Of a stretch of DNA of 64,000 bases, positions 43,348-51,887 are shown piece after piece (position 1 is the stretch's first letter; every line of letters starts with the position of its first letter). Made by a program: the position numbers and the translations under genes. The notes under the pieces are model-generated. The model was not told the origin of the DNA, made no database searches, and saw nothing but the letters and a program-made list of their open reading frames with translations. This stretch comes from Bacteroidales bacterium. GTDB taxonomy: Bacteria > Bacteroidota > Bacteroidia > Bacteroidales > Bacteroidaceae. The DNA is taken from NCBI GenBank assembly GCA_030532685.1, contig JAUNKN010000003.1, positions 1 to 64,000 of the forward strand, in the 5' to 3' direction.

Positions 43348-43400
43348 CCCACGTAGAAAATCCTACGACGCACGCAGAAAATCCTACGACGCAAGTAGAT
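43348..43400. repeat. Palindromic module, copy E
   Basis: TTCCCACGTAGAAAATCC followed by direct repeats of the unit ACG(T/C)AGAAAATCCTACGACGC. It shares TCCCACGTAG and its complement with copies B, C and F. Confidence 0.7.
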
Positions 43401-43440
43401 TGCTTTTCTTCCCCTACAGGCTTGCTCCTTTGCTCCAGCC

Positions 43441-43741
43441 CTCGCACGCGTAGGCATGCCTCCCTTGTAGCGCATTGTTTTTTCCCTCCACTACCTCCAC
43501 GACAGCTCTCTATCTCCTTGTCTAATAGTAGGATAGCGTGTGGAAGCAAAGGCACTCGCTCTTTTCCACCGTGTGGAAGCAAAGGCCTGTTTCCCGTTGC
43601 AGGAAATGGAAACGATGGAAGTGAGATTGTCGTTCTCTTCCACACGCTAAGGGGTTAAAATAGAGCCATTTATTGCTCCGAGTGGAAGCAATGGAAGGAA
43701 AAAACCGATGCCTATGTAGAGAATGCGCGCACGTGCGCGAG
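43441..43741. repeat. Z-TIR element, copy E
   Basis: About 301 bp. The left arm is CGCACGCG...GCATGCC, CCCTTGTAG, TTGTTTTTTCCCTCCACTAC. The interior has two TGTGGAAGCAAAGG units and CTCTTCCACACGC. The right arm is GAGTGGAAGCAATGGAAGGA, CCTATGTAG and ATGCGCGCACGTGCGCGAG (43723-43741). queG starts 102 bp further on; no clear promoter is visible in that gap. Confidence 0.82.
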
Positions 43742-43842
43742 GAAATCCTTCTCGCTGGCCGATTGTTCACGCTACTCCTCTTTTTTTTTGAGAGGAGTGC
43801 GACGAGGCAAGTCTTTTTGCCGATTCTTCATTTTCCTCCTCC

Positions 43843-44820
43843 ATGTCCGAATCTCTCCTGCTCGACGCCGCCCACTTGAAAGCCGAAGCCCTCCGCCTCG
43901 GTTTTTTTGCTTGTGGCATGGCCGAGGCTGCTCCGATGGAGGGGCCGCAGGTGGCACGTAGGCAAGAGTGGTTGGCCGAGGGATGCCATGGAGCCATGGC
44001 CTATTTGGAGCGCAACGAAGAAAAGCGTCGAGATCCCCGCCTGCTTGTGGAAGGCGTGCGCACCATCGTTTCGGTGGCGATGAACTACTATACACTCACG
44101 CCCACCACCACTCCCGATGGCCAGCCCTGCCACATCCCCATAGCTCGCTATGCGCGCGGCAAGGACTATCACGACGTGATGCGTCAGCGTTTGCAGGAGC
44201 TTTTGGCCTTGCTGGTACAACGCTATGGGGAGGCAGCTCTGGAGGGCGCACGTTGCTTTGTCGATACCGCTCCTGTCGATGAGCGATACTGGGCTTGGCG
44301 CTCAGGCTTAGGCTGGATAGGCAAAAATACGCAGCTCATCATTCCAGGTGCCGGGAGCTACTTCTTCCTGGGCGAACTCTTCTTGCCACTTCCTGCCAAC
44401 CACTACGACACACCCACCGCCAATCGTTGCGGCACTTGCACCAAGTGCATTCGCTCTTGCCCGACGCGTGCCTTGAGCGTGGAGCGCGGTTTGGACGCAC
44501 GCCGCTGCCTGTCCTATCTGACCATTGAGCATCGAGGCGACACGCTGCCCGAAGGAACGGGCGAGCAAATGGGCGATATGTTTTATGGCTGCGATCGCTG
44601 TGCCGACTGTTGCCCTTGGAATCGTTTGGCGCGCCCTACGCTGGAGGATGCTTTCCAGCCCTCTCCCCAACTCTTGGCCATGACGCAGGAAGATTGGCGT
44701 GCGCTCACGCTGGAGCAGTATCGCGAATTGTTCCGCGGATCGGCGGTGAAGCGCGCCAAATATGAGGGATTGACACGCAACATAGCGGCGATAAGTGTGC
44801 GGGAAGAGAAAAATCCCTAA
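43843..44820 (+). CDS. queG: Epoxyqueuosine reductase QueG
   Basis: 325 aa. The final step of queuosine synthesis on tRNA, reducing epoxyqueuosine with cobalamin and two [4Fe-4S] clusters. Cluster cysteines: C196, C199, C202 and C206 (CGTCTKCIRSCP) and C250, C253, C256, C257 (CDRCADCCPWN). FVDTAPVDERYWAWRSGLGWIGKN is the conserved cobalamin-site region (written here without break it spans residues ~144-167). The C-terminal GSAVKRAKYEGLTRNIA is also typical. Preceded by repeat copy E. Confidence 0.96.
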   Translation: MSESLLLDAAHLKAEALRLGFFACGMAEAAPMEGPQVARRQEWLAEGCHGAMAYLERNEEKRRDPRLLVEGVRTIVSVAMNYYTLTPTTTPDGQPCHIPIARYARGKDYHDVMRQRLQELLALLVQRYGEAALEGARCFVDTAPVDERYWAWRSGLGWIGKNTQLIIPGAGSYFFLGELFLPLPANHYDTPTANRCGTCTKCIRSCPTRALSVERGLDARRCLSYLTIEHRGDTLPEGTGEQMGDMFYGCDRCADCCPWNRLARPTLEDAFQPSPQLLAMTQEDWRALTLEQYRELFRGSAVKRAKYEGLTRNIAAISVREEKNP

Positions 44821-44835
44821 ACCTCACATAGAAGA

Positions 44836-44868
44836 GCCAGCATTCCTCGGATGGAGAGAAATGCTGGC
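44836..44868 (+). terminator. Terminator after queG
   Basis: GCCAGCATT (44836-44844) pairs with AATGCTGGC (44860-44868); T-rich sequence follows a few bases later. Confidence 0.6.
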
Positions 44869-44914
44869 CTTATTGTTGCTTTTTCAGCAAGTGGGCACAC
44901 ATCTTCGAGTGCTG

Positions 44915-44947
44915 TTTTGGTAAATTGAGCAAAAAAACGTACTTTTG
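44915..44947 (+). promoter_or_regulatory. Promoter of comM
   Basis: TTTTGG (44915-44920), 19-bp spacer, TACTTTTG (44940-44947), 27 bp before the ATG at 44975. Confidence 0.75.
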
Positions 44948-44974
44948 TCTTCCTGATTATTACTCCCTTTGCCT

Positions 44975-46540
44975 ATGCTTTCCACCATTCACACCGTGGC
45001 CATCAATGGGCTTGAAGCTTCGCGCGTGCTGCTCGAGGTGAACGTAACTCCTCCCACTGCAGGACGCATGGAACCGCTTTTTCTCATGGTGGGATTGCCC
45101 GACAATGCAGTGCGGGAAAGTCGCACTCGTGTGCGTTCGGCTCTTCAAAACAGTGCTTATCTGTTGAGAGGAGTAGGCGATACGGCGGTCAATTTCGCGC
45201 CAGCCGATGTGAAAAAGGAAGGAAGTAGCTACGACCTGCCCTTGGCCATTGGTATTTTGTTGAGCCATCAGTTGGCACAGATTGCTCCCGAAAGTATGGA
45301 GCAGTGCCTGCTGCTCGGTGAGTTGGGCTTGAATGGCGATTTGCGCCCTGTGCGAGGCGTCTTGTTGGCGGCTATCTTGGCGAGGAAATTGAAGTATACA
45401 ACGCTCATCGTGCCCGAGGAGAATGCTCGCGAAGCCGCTGTGGTCAATGATATTACCGTGCTGGGAGCCAGTACGCTGCGCCAAGTCGTGGAACATTTGG
45501 AGGGAAAGCAGCTGTTGAAGCCCACGGTGGTCGATACGCGAGCGGAGTTTTATGCTTCACAGAGCCATTTTGCCCACGACTTTCGTGAGGTCAAAGGACA
45601 ACTGCTCGCCAAACGGGCTTTTGAGGTGGCAGCAGCTGGCGGGCACAATCTTTTGCTGGTGGGAAGTCCTGGCTGTGGCAAGAGCATGATGGCAAAGCGC
45701 ATGCCCTCTATCCTACCTCCGCTTTCGCTGGCCGAGAGTTTGGAAACGACCCAAATCCATTCTGTAGCAGGAAAGCTGCAGCGCAACGATACGCTCATTT
45801 CCACTCGTCCTTTTCGTGCACCGCACCATACCATTTCGGACGTGGCACTCATCGGGGGCGGAGCACAGGTGCAACCAGGTGAGGTGAGTTTGGCGCACAA
45901 TGGAGTGCTTTTTCTCGATGAGTTTCCCGAGTTTTCAAAGAATGCGCTCGAAACGTTGCGGCAGCCTCTCGAAGACCGCCAAATCACCATATCCCGTGCT
46001 CGCTACACCGTGACGCTCCCTTGCTCTGTGATGCTCGTCGCGGCCATGAATCCTTGCCCTTGTGGCTATTACAACGATCCGACCCACGCTTGTAGTTGTA
46101 GGCCTGGTCAGGTGCAGCGCTATATGAGTCGCATCAGTGGGCCGCTGTTGGATCGCATTGATTTGCAGGTCGAGGTGACGCCCGTTCCCGTAGCCGAACT
46201 CGCACAAGCCCCCGAGGGAGAACCCTCGGCAGCAATCCGTCAGCGCGTGATCGCGGCTCGTGCTCGGCAATCGGCTCGCTTTTTCGATTGTCCGGGAGTT
46301 CACTGCAATGCGCAGATGGATGCGCGGCATATTCAGCAGTTTGTACAGCTGGATGAAGGAGCCAGCCGTGCCCTACAAACGGCCATGCAGCGACTCGGTT
46401 TGTCGGCCCGTGCTTATGAGCGTATCCTCAAGGTGGCGCTGACCATAGCCGACTTGGCGACCTCCGATGTGATTACGTCTGCGCACATCGCCGAGGCCAT
46501 TTCTTATCGCAACTTGGATCGCAGCACTTGGGGAGAATAG
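44975..46540 (+). CDS. comM: ComM/YifB family AAA+ ATPase (Mg-chelatase-like)
   Basis: 521 aa from the ATG (MLSTIHTVAINGLEASRV) rather than the TTG two codons earlier. N-terminal Lon-protease-like fold (DLPLAIGILLSH, LLLGELGLNGDLRPVRG), then Mg-chelatase AAA+ core with Walker A GSPGCGKS at 230-237 (K236), FRAPHHTISDVALIGGG, LFLDEFPEF, and Cys motif NPCPCGYYNDPTHACSC. Homologues are hexameric helicases that extend branches during natural transformation. That role is family knowledge; competence of this organism is not shown. Confidence 0.93.
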   Translation: MLSTIHTVAINGLEASRVLLEVNVTPPTAGRMEPLFLMVGLPDNAVRESRTRVRSALQNSAYLLRGVGDTAVNFAPADVKKEGSSYDLPLAIGILLSHQLAQIAPESMEQCLLLGELGLNGDLRPVRGVLLAAILARKLKYTTLIVPEENAREAAVVNDITVLGASTLRQVVEHLEGKQLLKPTVVDTRAEFYASQSHFAHDFREVKGQLLAKRAFEVAAAGGHNLLLVGSPGCGKSMMAKRMPSILPPLSLAESLETTQIHSVAGKLQRNDTLISTRPFRAPHHTISDVALIGGGAQVQPGEVSLAHNGVLFLDEFPEFSKNALETLRQPLEDRQITISRARYTVTLPCSVMLVAAMNPCPCGYYNDPTHACSCRPGQVQRYMSRISGPLLDRIDLQVEVTPVPVAELAQAPEGEPSAAIRQRVIAARARQSARFFDCPGVHCNAQMDARHIQQFVQLDEGASRALQTAMQRLGLSARAYERILKVALTIADLATSDVITSAHIAEAISYRNLDRSTWGE

Positions 46541-46694
46541 CGAGAGAGGAACGAGCTTTTGGGCTTCACGCTTTCTTTTTCTTCCCTCGTCGATACCCAC
46601 TTTTTGGCATCGAAATCACAAATTCTATACATTTTGTCGGTTTTTACCCACGAATCACCACATTTTGGCATAACAAAATCACTGCAAATAGGTA

Positions 46695-46725
46695 TTGTGC
46701 ACAGTGGCAGAAGTCCGTATTTTTG
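46695..46725 (+). promoter_or_regulatory. Promoter of candidate small RNA
   Basis: TTGTG (46695-46699), 18-bp spacer, TATTTTTG (46718-46725), with no long ORF downstream. Confidence 0.5.
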
Positions 46726-46731
46726 CAGTGC

Positions 46732-46845
46732 AATCTGATAGCAAAGATGTTTGCGAAAATGTCGCCGTCAGAGTAAGAATTTAAATTGTTATGTCTATGT
46801 TCGAAAACTGGCTGCCTTCAGCGGAAGGTGGCCATTTTCTTTACT
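46732..46845 (+). ncRNA. Candidate small RNA (~115 nt)
   Basis: A promoter-like pair at 46695-46725 and a terminator hairpin GGCTGCCTTC-AGCG-GAAGGTGGCC (46810-46833) with T-rich tail delimit a ~115-nt transcript in the 432-bp gap between convergent comM and the minus-strand secreted gene. A 5' hairpin GCAAA/TTTGC is at 46741-46754. It also holds a 9-codon ORF (46747) and a ~23-codon ORF (46791, starting MSMFENWLPS) that would run through the hairpin. No family recognised. The rest of 46541-46972 has nothing else supported except the minus-strand terminator. Confidence 0.4.
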
Positions 46846-46893
46846 TCTCCTTTTTCTCCCCCCAAAAATAAAGGTTCAAGGGGGTAAAAACAG

Positions 46894-46933
46894 AACTACC
46901 GCCGCAAAGTAGCAATGCTTTGCGGCGGTAGTT
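46894..46933 (-). terminator. Terminator of the minus-strand secreted gene
   Basis: Perfect 16-bp stem AACTACCGCCGCAAAG (46894-46909) and CTTTGCGGCGGTAGTT (46918-46933); on the minus strand it is followed by a T-rich tail. Confidence 0.9.
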
Positions 46934-46972
46934 GGTAAAAAGGACAAGTGGAGTTGTCCCATTTTGGTGGGT

Positions 46973-47626
46973 TTATCGGTTCATGCGCTTCACACCATTG
47001 ACAACAACGATACCCTTTTGCGAGGGAGACACGCGACGGCCAGAGAGGTCGAAAGCCGTTGTTGTAGCTGCGTTGGTAGAGAGAGTTTGAACGGCAGTTG
47101 TACCCTTGAGAGTGAGGCTCGCATCGTCTACAAAGATAGAACCATCGGCTCCTCTGTCATTGCGGAGAACGACCCAAATGGGGCTATCTTTATCAACGCT
47201 GAACTCGTAAGTTACCTGTTTCCACTCTGTAGTAGAAAGGGAAACCTTTTCTTTGCTGTATTCATACTTGTTCTTGTTGTTCTCGTCAATGTGCATATGA
47301 CCAGCTACTGCATGCTTGCCTTCTACAGCGCCTTTGGCCCAGAAAGACAACACATAGGTGCCCGCCTTAAGTTCTACTTTTTGACAGAGGCGCGCATTGC
47401 TCAGCTCTCCCTTGTATCTAGCAAGGGGAATTTCGACGGCCTTGCCGGCATGACCTGCAGCTACTTCTTTCACGGTTACGTTTGTGGTCTTTTGTTCCAT
47501 CTTATCCCACATTGAAGGAAGAGCATCGGCCCAAGTTTCCATATCGGCATTTTTGAGCAGGTTTTGGGCTTGTGCACCAACCGTGGCTACCATAGCCACG
47601 AAGAGAGAGAGTAAAAACTTCTTCAT
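46973..47626 (-). CDS. Secreted carbohydrate-binding-like protein with C-terminal sorting-like tail
   Basis: 217 aa. Signal peptide MKKFLLSLFVAMVATVGAQAQ. A single jelly-roll-like domain: NLLKNADMETWADALPSMWD, GHAGKAVEIP, KAGTYVLSFWAKG, WKQVTYEFSVDKDSPIWVVL and GSIFVDDASL, in the style of CBM4/9 or similar domains. The tail TTTAFDLSGRRVSPS...GIVVVNGVKRMNR is a short version of that seen on the other secreted proteins here. Likely a surface or secreted binding protein; ligand unknown. Confidence 0.75.
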   Translation of the reverse strand: MKKFLLSLFVAMVATVGAQAQNLLKNADMETWADALPSMWDKMEQKTTNVTVKEVAAGHAGKAVEIPLARYKGELSNARLCQKVELKAGTYVLSFWAKGAVEGKHAVAGHMHIDENNKNKYEYSKEKVSLSTTEWKQVTYEFSVDKDSPIWVVLRNDRGADGSIFVDDASLTLKGTTAVQTLSTNAATTTAFDLSGRRVSPSQKGIVVVNGVKRMNR

Positions 47627-47659
47627 AAGATGTTATGTTTTAAGGATTAAATACAAGTG

Positions 47660-47667
47660 CAAAGATA
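47660..47667 (-). promoter_or_regulatory. -7 box of the minus-strand secreted gene
   Basis: TATCTTTG on the minus strand, 33 bp before the start; -33 poorly matched. Confidence 0.5.
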
Positions 47668-47719
47668 CACTTTCTTGCGCAAAGGCTCGGAGTATCTGCT
47701 TCTTTTTTGCCCGAAAGGT

Positions 47720-49564
47720 TTAGATTTCGGCCGTGGCCGAGAGCAACCATTGTTGGTCGGCCGCTTCGGAAAGTAGGGGAAGCAACTGTTCGCGCACCTT
47801 GCGATGATAGCTGTTCAGCCATTCTCGTTCCGTATCGTCCAGCATCGTCATGTCGATGGGAGCGGTGTCGATGGGACAGAGGGTGAGCGTTTCGAAATCG
47901 AGAAAGCGACCAAAGGGAGTTTCTTGGGCGCGACGACAGAGCAACACGTTCTCGATGCGCACGCCAAATTCTCCTGTCACGTAGATACCTGGTTCGTTGG
48001 TGATAGTCATGCCTGGCAGGAAGGCTTGTTGGGTACAGGCGCGCAGGTTTTTGCGAATTTGCTGCGGTCCTTCGTGCACGCAGAGGTGGCTACCCACCCC
48101 ATGTCCTGTGCCGTGGCCGAAGTCGTAGCCCTCTTGCCACATGGCGTAGCGCGCGGCCAAATCGAGTTGTATGCCTGTTGTACCCTCTGGGAAATGGGCG
48201 CGAGAAAGGGCGATGTGCCCTTTCAAAACGAGCGTGTAGACGTGGCGTTGCTCTTCGGTGAGCTCGCCCAAGGCAATGGTGCGGGTGATATCGGTCGTAC
48301 CGCAGCTGTATTGCGCACCGCTGTCGAGTAGTAACAGGCCGCAACCATCGAGCTGAGCATGCTGTGTCGCTGTGGGCTCGTAGTGCACGATAGCTCCGTT
48401 GGCGCCATAGCCCGCAATAGTGGCGAAGGACAAACCGCGAAATTCGGAACTCTCGGCCCGTAGCGCAGTCAACTTTTGTGCCACGCTGTGTTCCGTTTCC
48501 TTACGGATGCGTCCATTGCTGATGCGCTCGTCCAACCAACGGCGGAACTTAACCAAGGCTACACCATCGAGGCGCATGGCTTGACGAAATCCCTCGATTT
48601 CATCGCTATTTTTCACCGCACGGAGCACGTCGACGGGTAGCGCATGGGGAGAAAAGTCGGTTTGGGATTCGATATGGCAAGGAAGATTGTGGTCGAGGTT
48701 GTCGAACAGAAGGCGGAAAACCTTCATCGAGAGGGAGGGGGAGAAATGATAAGCATAGTGAGAGGGGGAATGAGTGGCTATGAAATCGGACAAACCATCA
48801 TAGGCTTGCACTTCCACCTGATGCTCTGACAAATACTTACGCACTTCGTCGTTCACTCGGCTTTCGTCGGTGAAAAGTATGCCGCTTCCTTTACGAGACA
48901 AGAGGAAATAGCTGATGAAGAGTGGATTGTACTCAATATCGTTGCCACGCAGATTGAGCGTCCAAGCAATCTCCGAAAGGTCGTTCATGATGTAGAAATC
49001 CCAATCTTCCGTTCCCGACTGCACGATTTGAGCGATTTTTTCGCTGGTAGAAGCTCCTGCATATTTGAGTGGTTGGATCGTGATGGGAGTCGTGGGTAGG
49101 GAGGGACGGTCTTGCCAAATCGTTGCAAAAACATCATCGCAGGGGATAGGATTCAGATTGCCTTCTAACTCCCAATGCAAAACCGAGTAAGGCATACAGT
49201 CCTCGACAAAGCCCACGCGCCAAGTCCGTTCGGGGGATGCTTTCTCGGACAAGGCTTCCAGCCATTGCACAAAGGTAGGTGTATCGGACTCTCCCTCACG
49301 CATCAAGACATAAGGGGTACCCTCCAACTGTTGTTCGGCTTGGAGGAAATAGCGGCTATCGGTCCATAATGCAGCCTTATCGAGCGTGATGATGGCTGTT
49401 CCTGCCGACCCATCAAAACCAGTTATCCATTCACGGCATTTCCAGTGGGCGGCAGGATATTCACTATAATGAGGGTCGGTCGAAGGAACGATAAAGGCAT
49501 CGAGCTCTTCCGTTATCATATATTGGCGCAAGGCTTCGATGCGCGAAGAGATAAGCGTGTTCAT
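47720..49564 (-). CDS. Xaa-Pro aminopeptidase (M24B, long form)
   Basis: 614 aa, the three-domain form with two creatinase-like N-terminal domains, pita-bread catalytic domain and a C-terminal extension. Metal ligands are visible in LLLLDSGAQYSCGTTDITRT (two Asp), GHGTGHGVGSHLCVHEGP (His), MTITNEPGIY (Glu) and GVRIENVLL (Glu). Removes N-terminal residues before proline; no signal peptide, so cytoplasmic. Follows dusB by 21 nt, so it is probably the last gene of the operon CPBP-dusB-pepP. Confidence 0.94.
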   Translation of the reverse strand: MNTLISSRIEALRQYMITEELDAFIVPSTDPHYSEYPAAHWKCREWITGFDGSAGTAIITLDKAALWTDSRYFLQAEQQLEGTPYVLMREGESDTPTFVQWLEALSEKASPERTWRVGFVEDCMPYSVLHWELEGNLNPIPCDDVFATIWQDRPSLPTTPITIQPLKYAGASTSEKIAQIVQSGTEDWDFYIMNDLSEIAWTLNLRGNDIEYNPLFISYFLLSRKGSGILFTDESRVNDEVRKYLSEHQVEVQAYDGLSDFIATHSPSHYAYHFSPSLSMKVFRLLFDNLDHNLPCHIESQTDFSPHALPVDVLRAVKNSDEIEGFRQAMRLDGVALVKFRRWLDERISNGRIRKETEHSVAQKLTALRAESSEFRGLSFATIAGYGANGAIVHYEPTATQHAQLDGCGLLLLDSGAQYSCGTTDITRTIALGELTEEQRHVYTLVLKGHIALSRAHFPEGTTGIQLDLAARYAMWQEGYDFGHGTGHGVGSHLCVHEGPQQIRKNLRACTQQAFLPGMTITNEPGIYVTGEFGVRIENVLLCRRAQETPFGRFLDFETLTLCPIDTAPIDMTMLDDTEREWLNSYHRKVREQLLPLLSEAADQQWLLSATAEI

Positions 49565-49585
49565 AGTCCAAGTTTTAAAAGGGTG

Positions 49586-50608
49586 CTACATCTTCTGAAT
49601 GAGGGGTCGCGTGCGTTCCATGATTTCATAGAGTTCAGCGACAGTTTCGGCCCGAAGCATGTCGATGCGCGTTTGTCGAAAATTGGGCAAGCCCTTGAAC
49701 AAAGGACTGGCGGCCAAATGGCGCCGCGTGTGCAAGATGCCTCGATACTCGTCGATGCGCTCAACGCTCTGCCGCACTTGCTCTTTGAGCACATCAAGCT
49801 GCCAGTCGGGAGAAAGCGGGGCATGAGGGGAATCGATGATTCCGTTCACTTCAAAGGGCTTTTCGTCGATGAAATCGCGAATTTCTTTGAAAATCCAAGG
49901 GCGGCCAAAGGTGGCTCGTCCCACCATTACTGCGTCCACCCCATAGCGCTCAAAAGCCTCCTTGGCTTCCTCTCCCGAAGTGATGTCGCCATTGCCAATG
50001 ATAGGAATGCGCATGCGTGGATTGCGTTTCACCTCGCCGATGAGTGTCCAATCGGCCACGCCAGTGTACATCTGGCTGCGTGTGCGCCCGTGTATGGTGA
50101 GTGCCTCGGCACCAGCATCTTGGATACGCTCGGCGAGCGTCTCAATGATGAGGTGCTCCAAGTCCCAGCCCAAGCGGGTCTTGACCGTCACAGGCACCTG
50201 AGCACTCACTCTATCGACCACCGCCTTGACCACCTCGATGAGCAAGTCGGGAGTTTGCAGCATGCCCGAACCGCAGCCTTTTCCTGCCACTTTCTTGACG
50301 GGACAACCAAAGTTGAGGTCCAGCACGTCGGGTCGTGCCTTTTCGACTACAATTTCGGCAGCTTCGGCCACTGCACCAGGATCGCGGCCATAGATTTGAA
50401 TCACGACGGGGCGTTCCTCGTCGCACACCGTGAGTTTGTCGAGGCTTTTATTGACCATGCGCACCAGTGCGTCGGCGGCCACAAATTCGGAGTAGACCAT
50501 TGAGGCTCCGAGTTGGCGACAAAGCAGACGGAAACCAATGTCGGTCACGTCCTCCATAGGGGCAAGCACCACAGGGCGATTGCCAAGATCGATATTGCGT
50601 ATCTTCAT
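49586..50608 (-). CDS. dusB: tRNA-dihydrouridine synthase (DusB type)
   Basis: 340 aa from MKIRNIDLGNRPVVLAPMED. FMN-dependent TIM barrel reducing uridines in the tRNA D-loop. Motifs: VLAPMEDVTDIGFR, DLNFGCPVKKVAGKGCGSGM, VTVKTRLGW, LTIHGRTR, GNGDITSGEEA and VGRATFGRPWIF. Start overlaps the stop of the CPBP gene (ATGA), indicating coupling. Bacteroidota often carry a single Dus of this group. Confidence 0.93.
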   Translation of the reverse strand: MKIRNIDLGNRPVVLAPMEDVTDIGFRLLCRQLGASMVYSEFVAADALVRMVNKSLDKLTVCDEERPVVIQIYGRDPGAVAEAAEIVVEKARPDVLDLNFGCPVKKVAGKGCGSGMLQTPDLLIEVVKAVVDRVSAQVPVTVKTRLGWDLEHLIIETLAERIQDAGAEALTIHGRTRSQMYTGVADWTLIGEVKRNPRMRIPIIGNGDITSGEEAKEAFERYGVDAVMVGRATFGRPWIFKEIRDFIDEKPFEVNGIIDSPHAPLSPDWQLDVLKEQVRQSVERIDEYRGILHTRRHLAASPLFKGLPNFRQTRIDMLRAETVAELYEIMERTRPLIQKM

Positions 50609-51303
50609 GATTTTTGAATGAGTTGGTAGACTCCCCACAAGCCTAAGGCCGTCAATGCAGCCCCCAAGAGGAGGAGGTAGGAAGTGGGAAAGGACTCGAT
50701 GAATTCAAATGTTTTTTCATACTTCAGCCCGATGACTCCGATGATATTGTTGGCTACGTGAGCCATCACGGCTACGTGATATCCTCGTTTTTCGTACAAC
50801 CATCCGAGCACCACTCCCAGCAACATCGCTGGCAGCGCTTGCATCACATTGCCATGCACAAGAGCAAAGGCCAATGAGGTGATTAGAATGGCCCACCAGC
50901 GGGAGAGTCCAGTGCGCTTCAAATGTTGCTGGATGCCGCCGCGAAACACGATTTCTTCCAGCAGAGGCCCCATAAAGCAAAGCGTCGCCAAGCCCAAATA
51001 GGAATCTGCGATTTGTCGGAATTGTGCCAGGGCCAGTTCACTTTCCAAATTGAAGGGAGTGAGCAATAACGAAAGGCCTGTCCCGACCAGCAACATACCT
51101 ACAATCAGGCCTGCGTCTTTTCCTCGAACGGCCGACAATCGAAGGGGCTCGCTGAGAGGGAAGAAATAAAGGGTGGTGAGAGAGGTCGAAACGCCTACAA
51201 AAAACCACGTCCCCAAGGAAATAGAGGGGAAAAGCAGATGGCATATCGCAGCGATAAACTGAGCCAAAAGCAAGATGAGGAGTAGAAAAAAAGATTTGAG
51301 CAT
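50605..51303 (-). CDS. CPBP family intramembrane metalloprotease
   Basis: 232 aa from MLKSFFLLLILLLAQFIAAI; an upstream extension of the frame runs into repeat copy F and encodes an RARARY stretch from the Z-tract, so it is rejected. Conserved CPBP (Abi/Rce1-like) motifs: EEIVFRGGIQQHL (EExxxR), FALVHG, and HVANNIIG near the end. About six to eight membrane segments. Substrate unknown; family members process membrane peptides or act in bacteriocin self-immunity. Lies downstream of repeat copy F on the minus strand. Confidence 0.87.
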   Translation of the reverse strand: MLKSFFLLLILLLAQFIAAICHLLFPSISLGTWFFVGVSTSLTTLYFFPLSEPLRLSAVRGKDAGLIVGMLLVGTGLSLLLTPFNLESELALAQFRQIADSYLGLATLCFMGPLLEEIVFRGGIQQHLKRTGLSRWWAILITSLAFALVHGNVMQALPAMLLGVVLGWLYEKRGYHVAVMAHVANNIIGVIGLKYEKTFEFIESFPTSYLLLLGAALTALGLWGVYQLIQKS

Positions 51304-51333
51304 GCTGGGAAAGATGAGAAGAGAGGCAGAATA

Positions 51334-51636
51334 TCGCGCACGCGCGCGCGTCCCACAAAGGATTTGTGTTTTTTGCCTCCATTGCTTCCACGAGGAGCTT
51401 ATCTTGTTGTTTTTGAGAGGGTTGTCGGTGTTGGTAAGGAGAGGTTCTTCTTCCATTGCTTCCACAATCTCAGCGTAGAGCGTGGAATCGTAGGCATCCA
51501 CAAGTGGAATGGGGAAGCGATATTCCCTCCATTGTTCTGCCCTTTGATTTTCTGGAACTTATGTGGATTTTGTGGAGGCGTGGAGGGAAATTTCAAATCC
51601 TATAAGGGGGAGGATGTGTGTAGGTGCGCGCGCGAG
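51334..51636. repeat. Z-TIR element, copy F
   Basis: About 303 bp. At the low-coordinate end: CGCGCACGCGCGCGCG (51335-51350), CAAAGG, a T-run, then TGCCTCCATTGCTTCCACG. At the high-coordinate end: TGTGGAGGCGTGGAGGG, AAATCCTATAAGGGGG, and GTGTAGGTGCGCGCGCGAG (~51618-51636). Relative to the minus-strand CPBP gene it has the same polarity as the plus-strand copies, with the palindromic module on the far side. Confidence 0.85.
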
Positions 51637-51664
51637 GGGAGGAGATTGGCGAAGGTGGGAAGGA

Positions 51665-51714
51665 AAAAATCCTACGTGGGAAGAAAAAAGATTTTGCTGC
51701 GACGTAGGATTTTT
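51665..51714. repeat. Palindromic module, copy F
   Basis: AAATCCTACGTGGGAAG (from 51667) and TGCGACGTAGGATTT (to 51712) form an inverted repeat with an 11-bp stem, AAATCCTACGT with ACGTAGGATTT. Vocabulary as in the other copies. Confidence 0.75.
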
Positions 51715-51872
51715 TTCGTCGCTCGAAAGATTTGTGTGGCACCAACTTAGAGGATGCTCCCGCGGAGCCGAGAAGAGCAAGCGGGAGGAGCAAGAACACG
51801 GGTTTCCCTCTTGAGGAGGGTGGATTTATTTTATGTTAAAGTTGGGTCAGGAAAGGGCATAAATTCATGGCC

Positions 51873-51887
51873 CAGGTATGTATACCC
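51873..51887 (-). repeat. 3' box, copy F
   Basis: On the minus strand GGGTATACATACCTG directly abuts the ribF stop codon, followed by GAATTTATGCCC, matching the other 3' boxes. The gap between this box and the palindromic module (51715-51872) holds no gene. Confidence 0.75.

Noticed and set aside
43142..43770. Overlapping ORFs of 80-170 codons across repeat copy E
   Set aside because: Open frames arise from stop-poor repeat DNA; similar ORFs appear over other copies in unrelated frames, so coding is unlikely.
51399..51814. ORFs over repeat copy F and the extended N-terminus of the CPBP gene
   Set aside because: They read through the Z-tract and the palindrome. The conserved CPBP frame begins at 51303.
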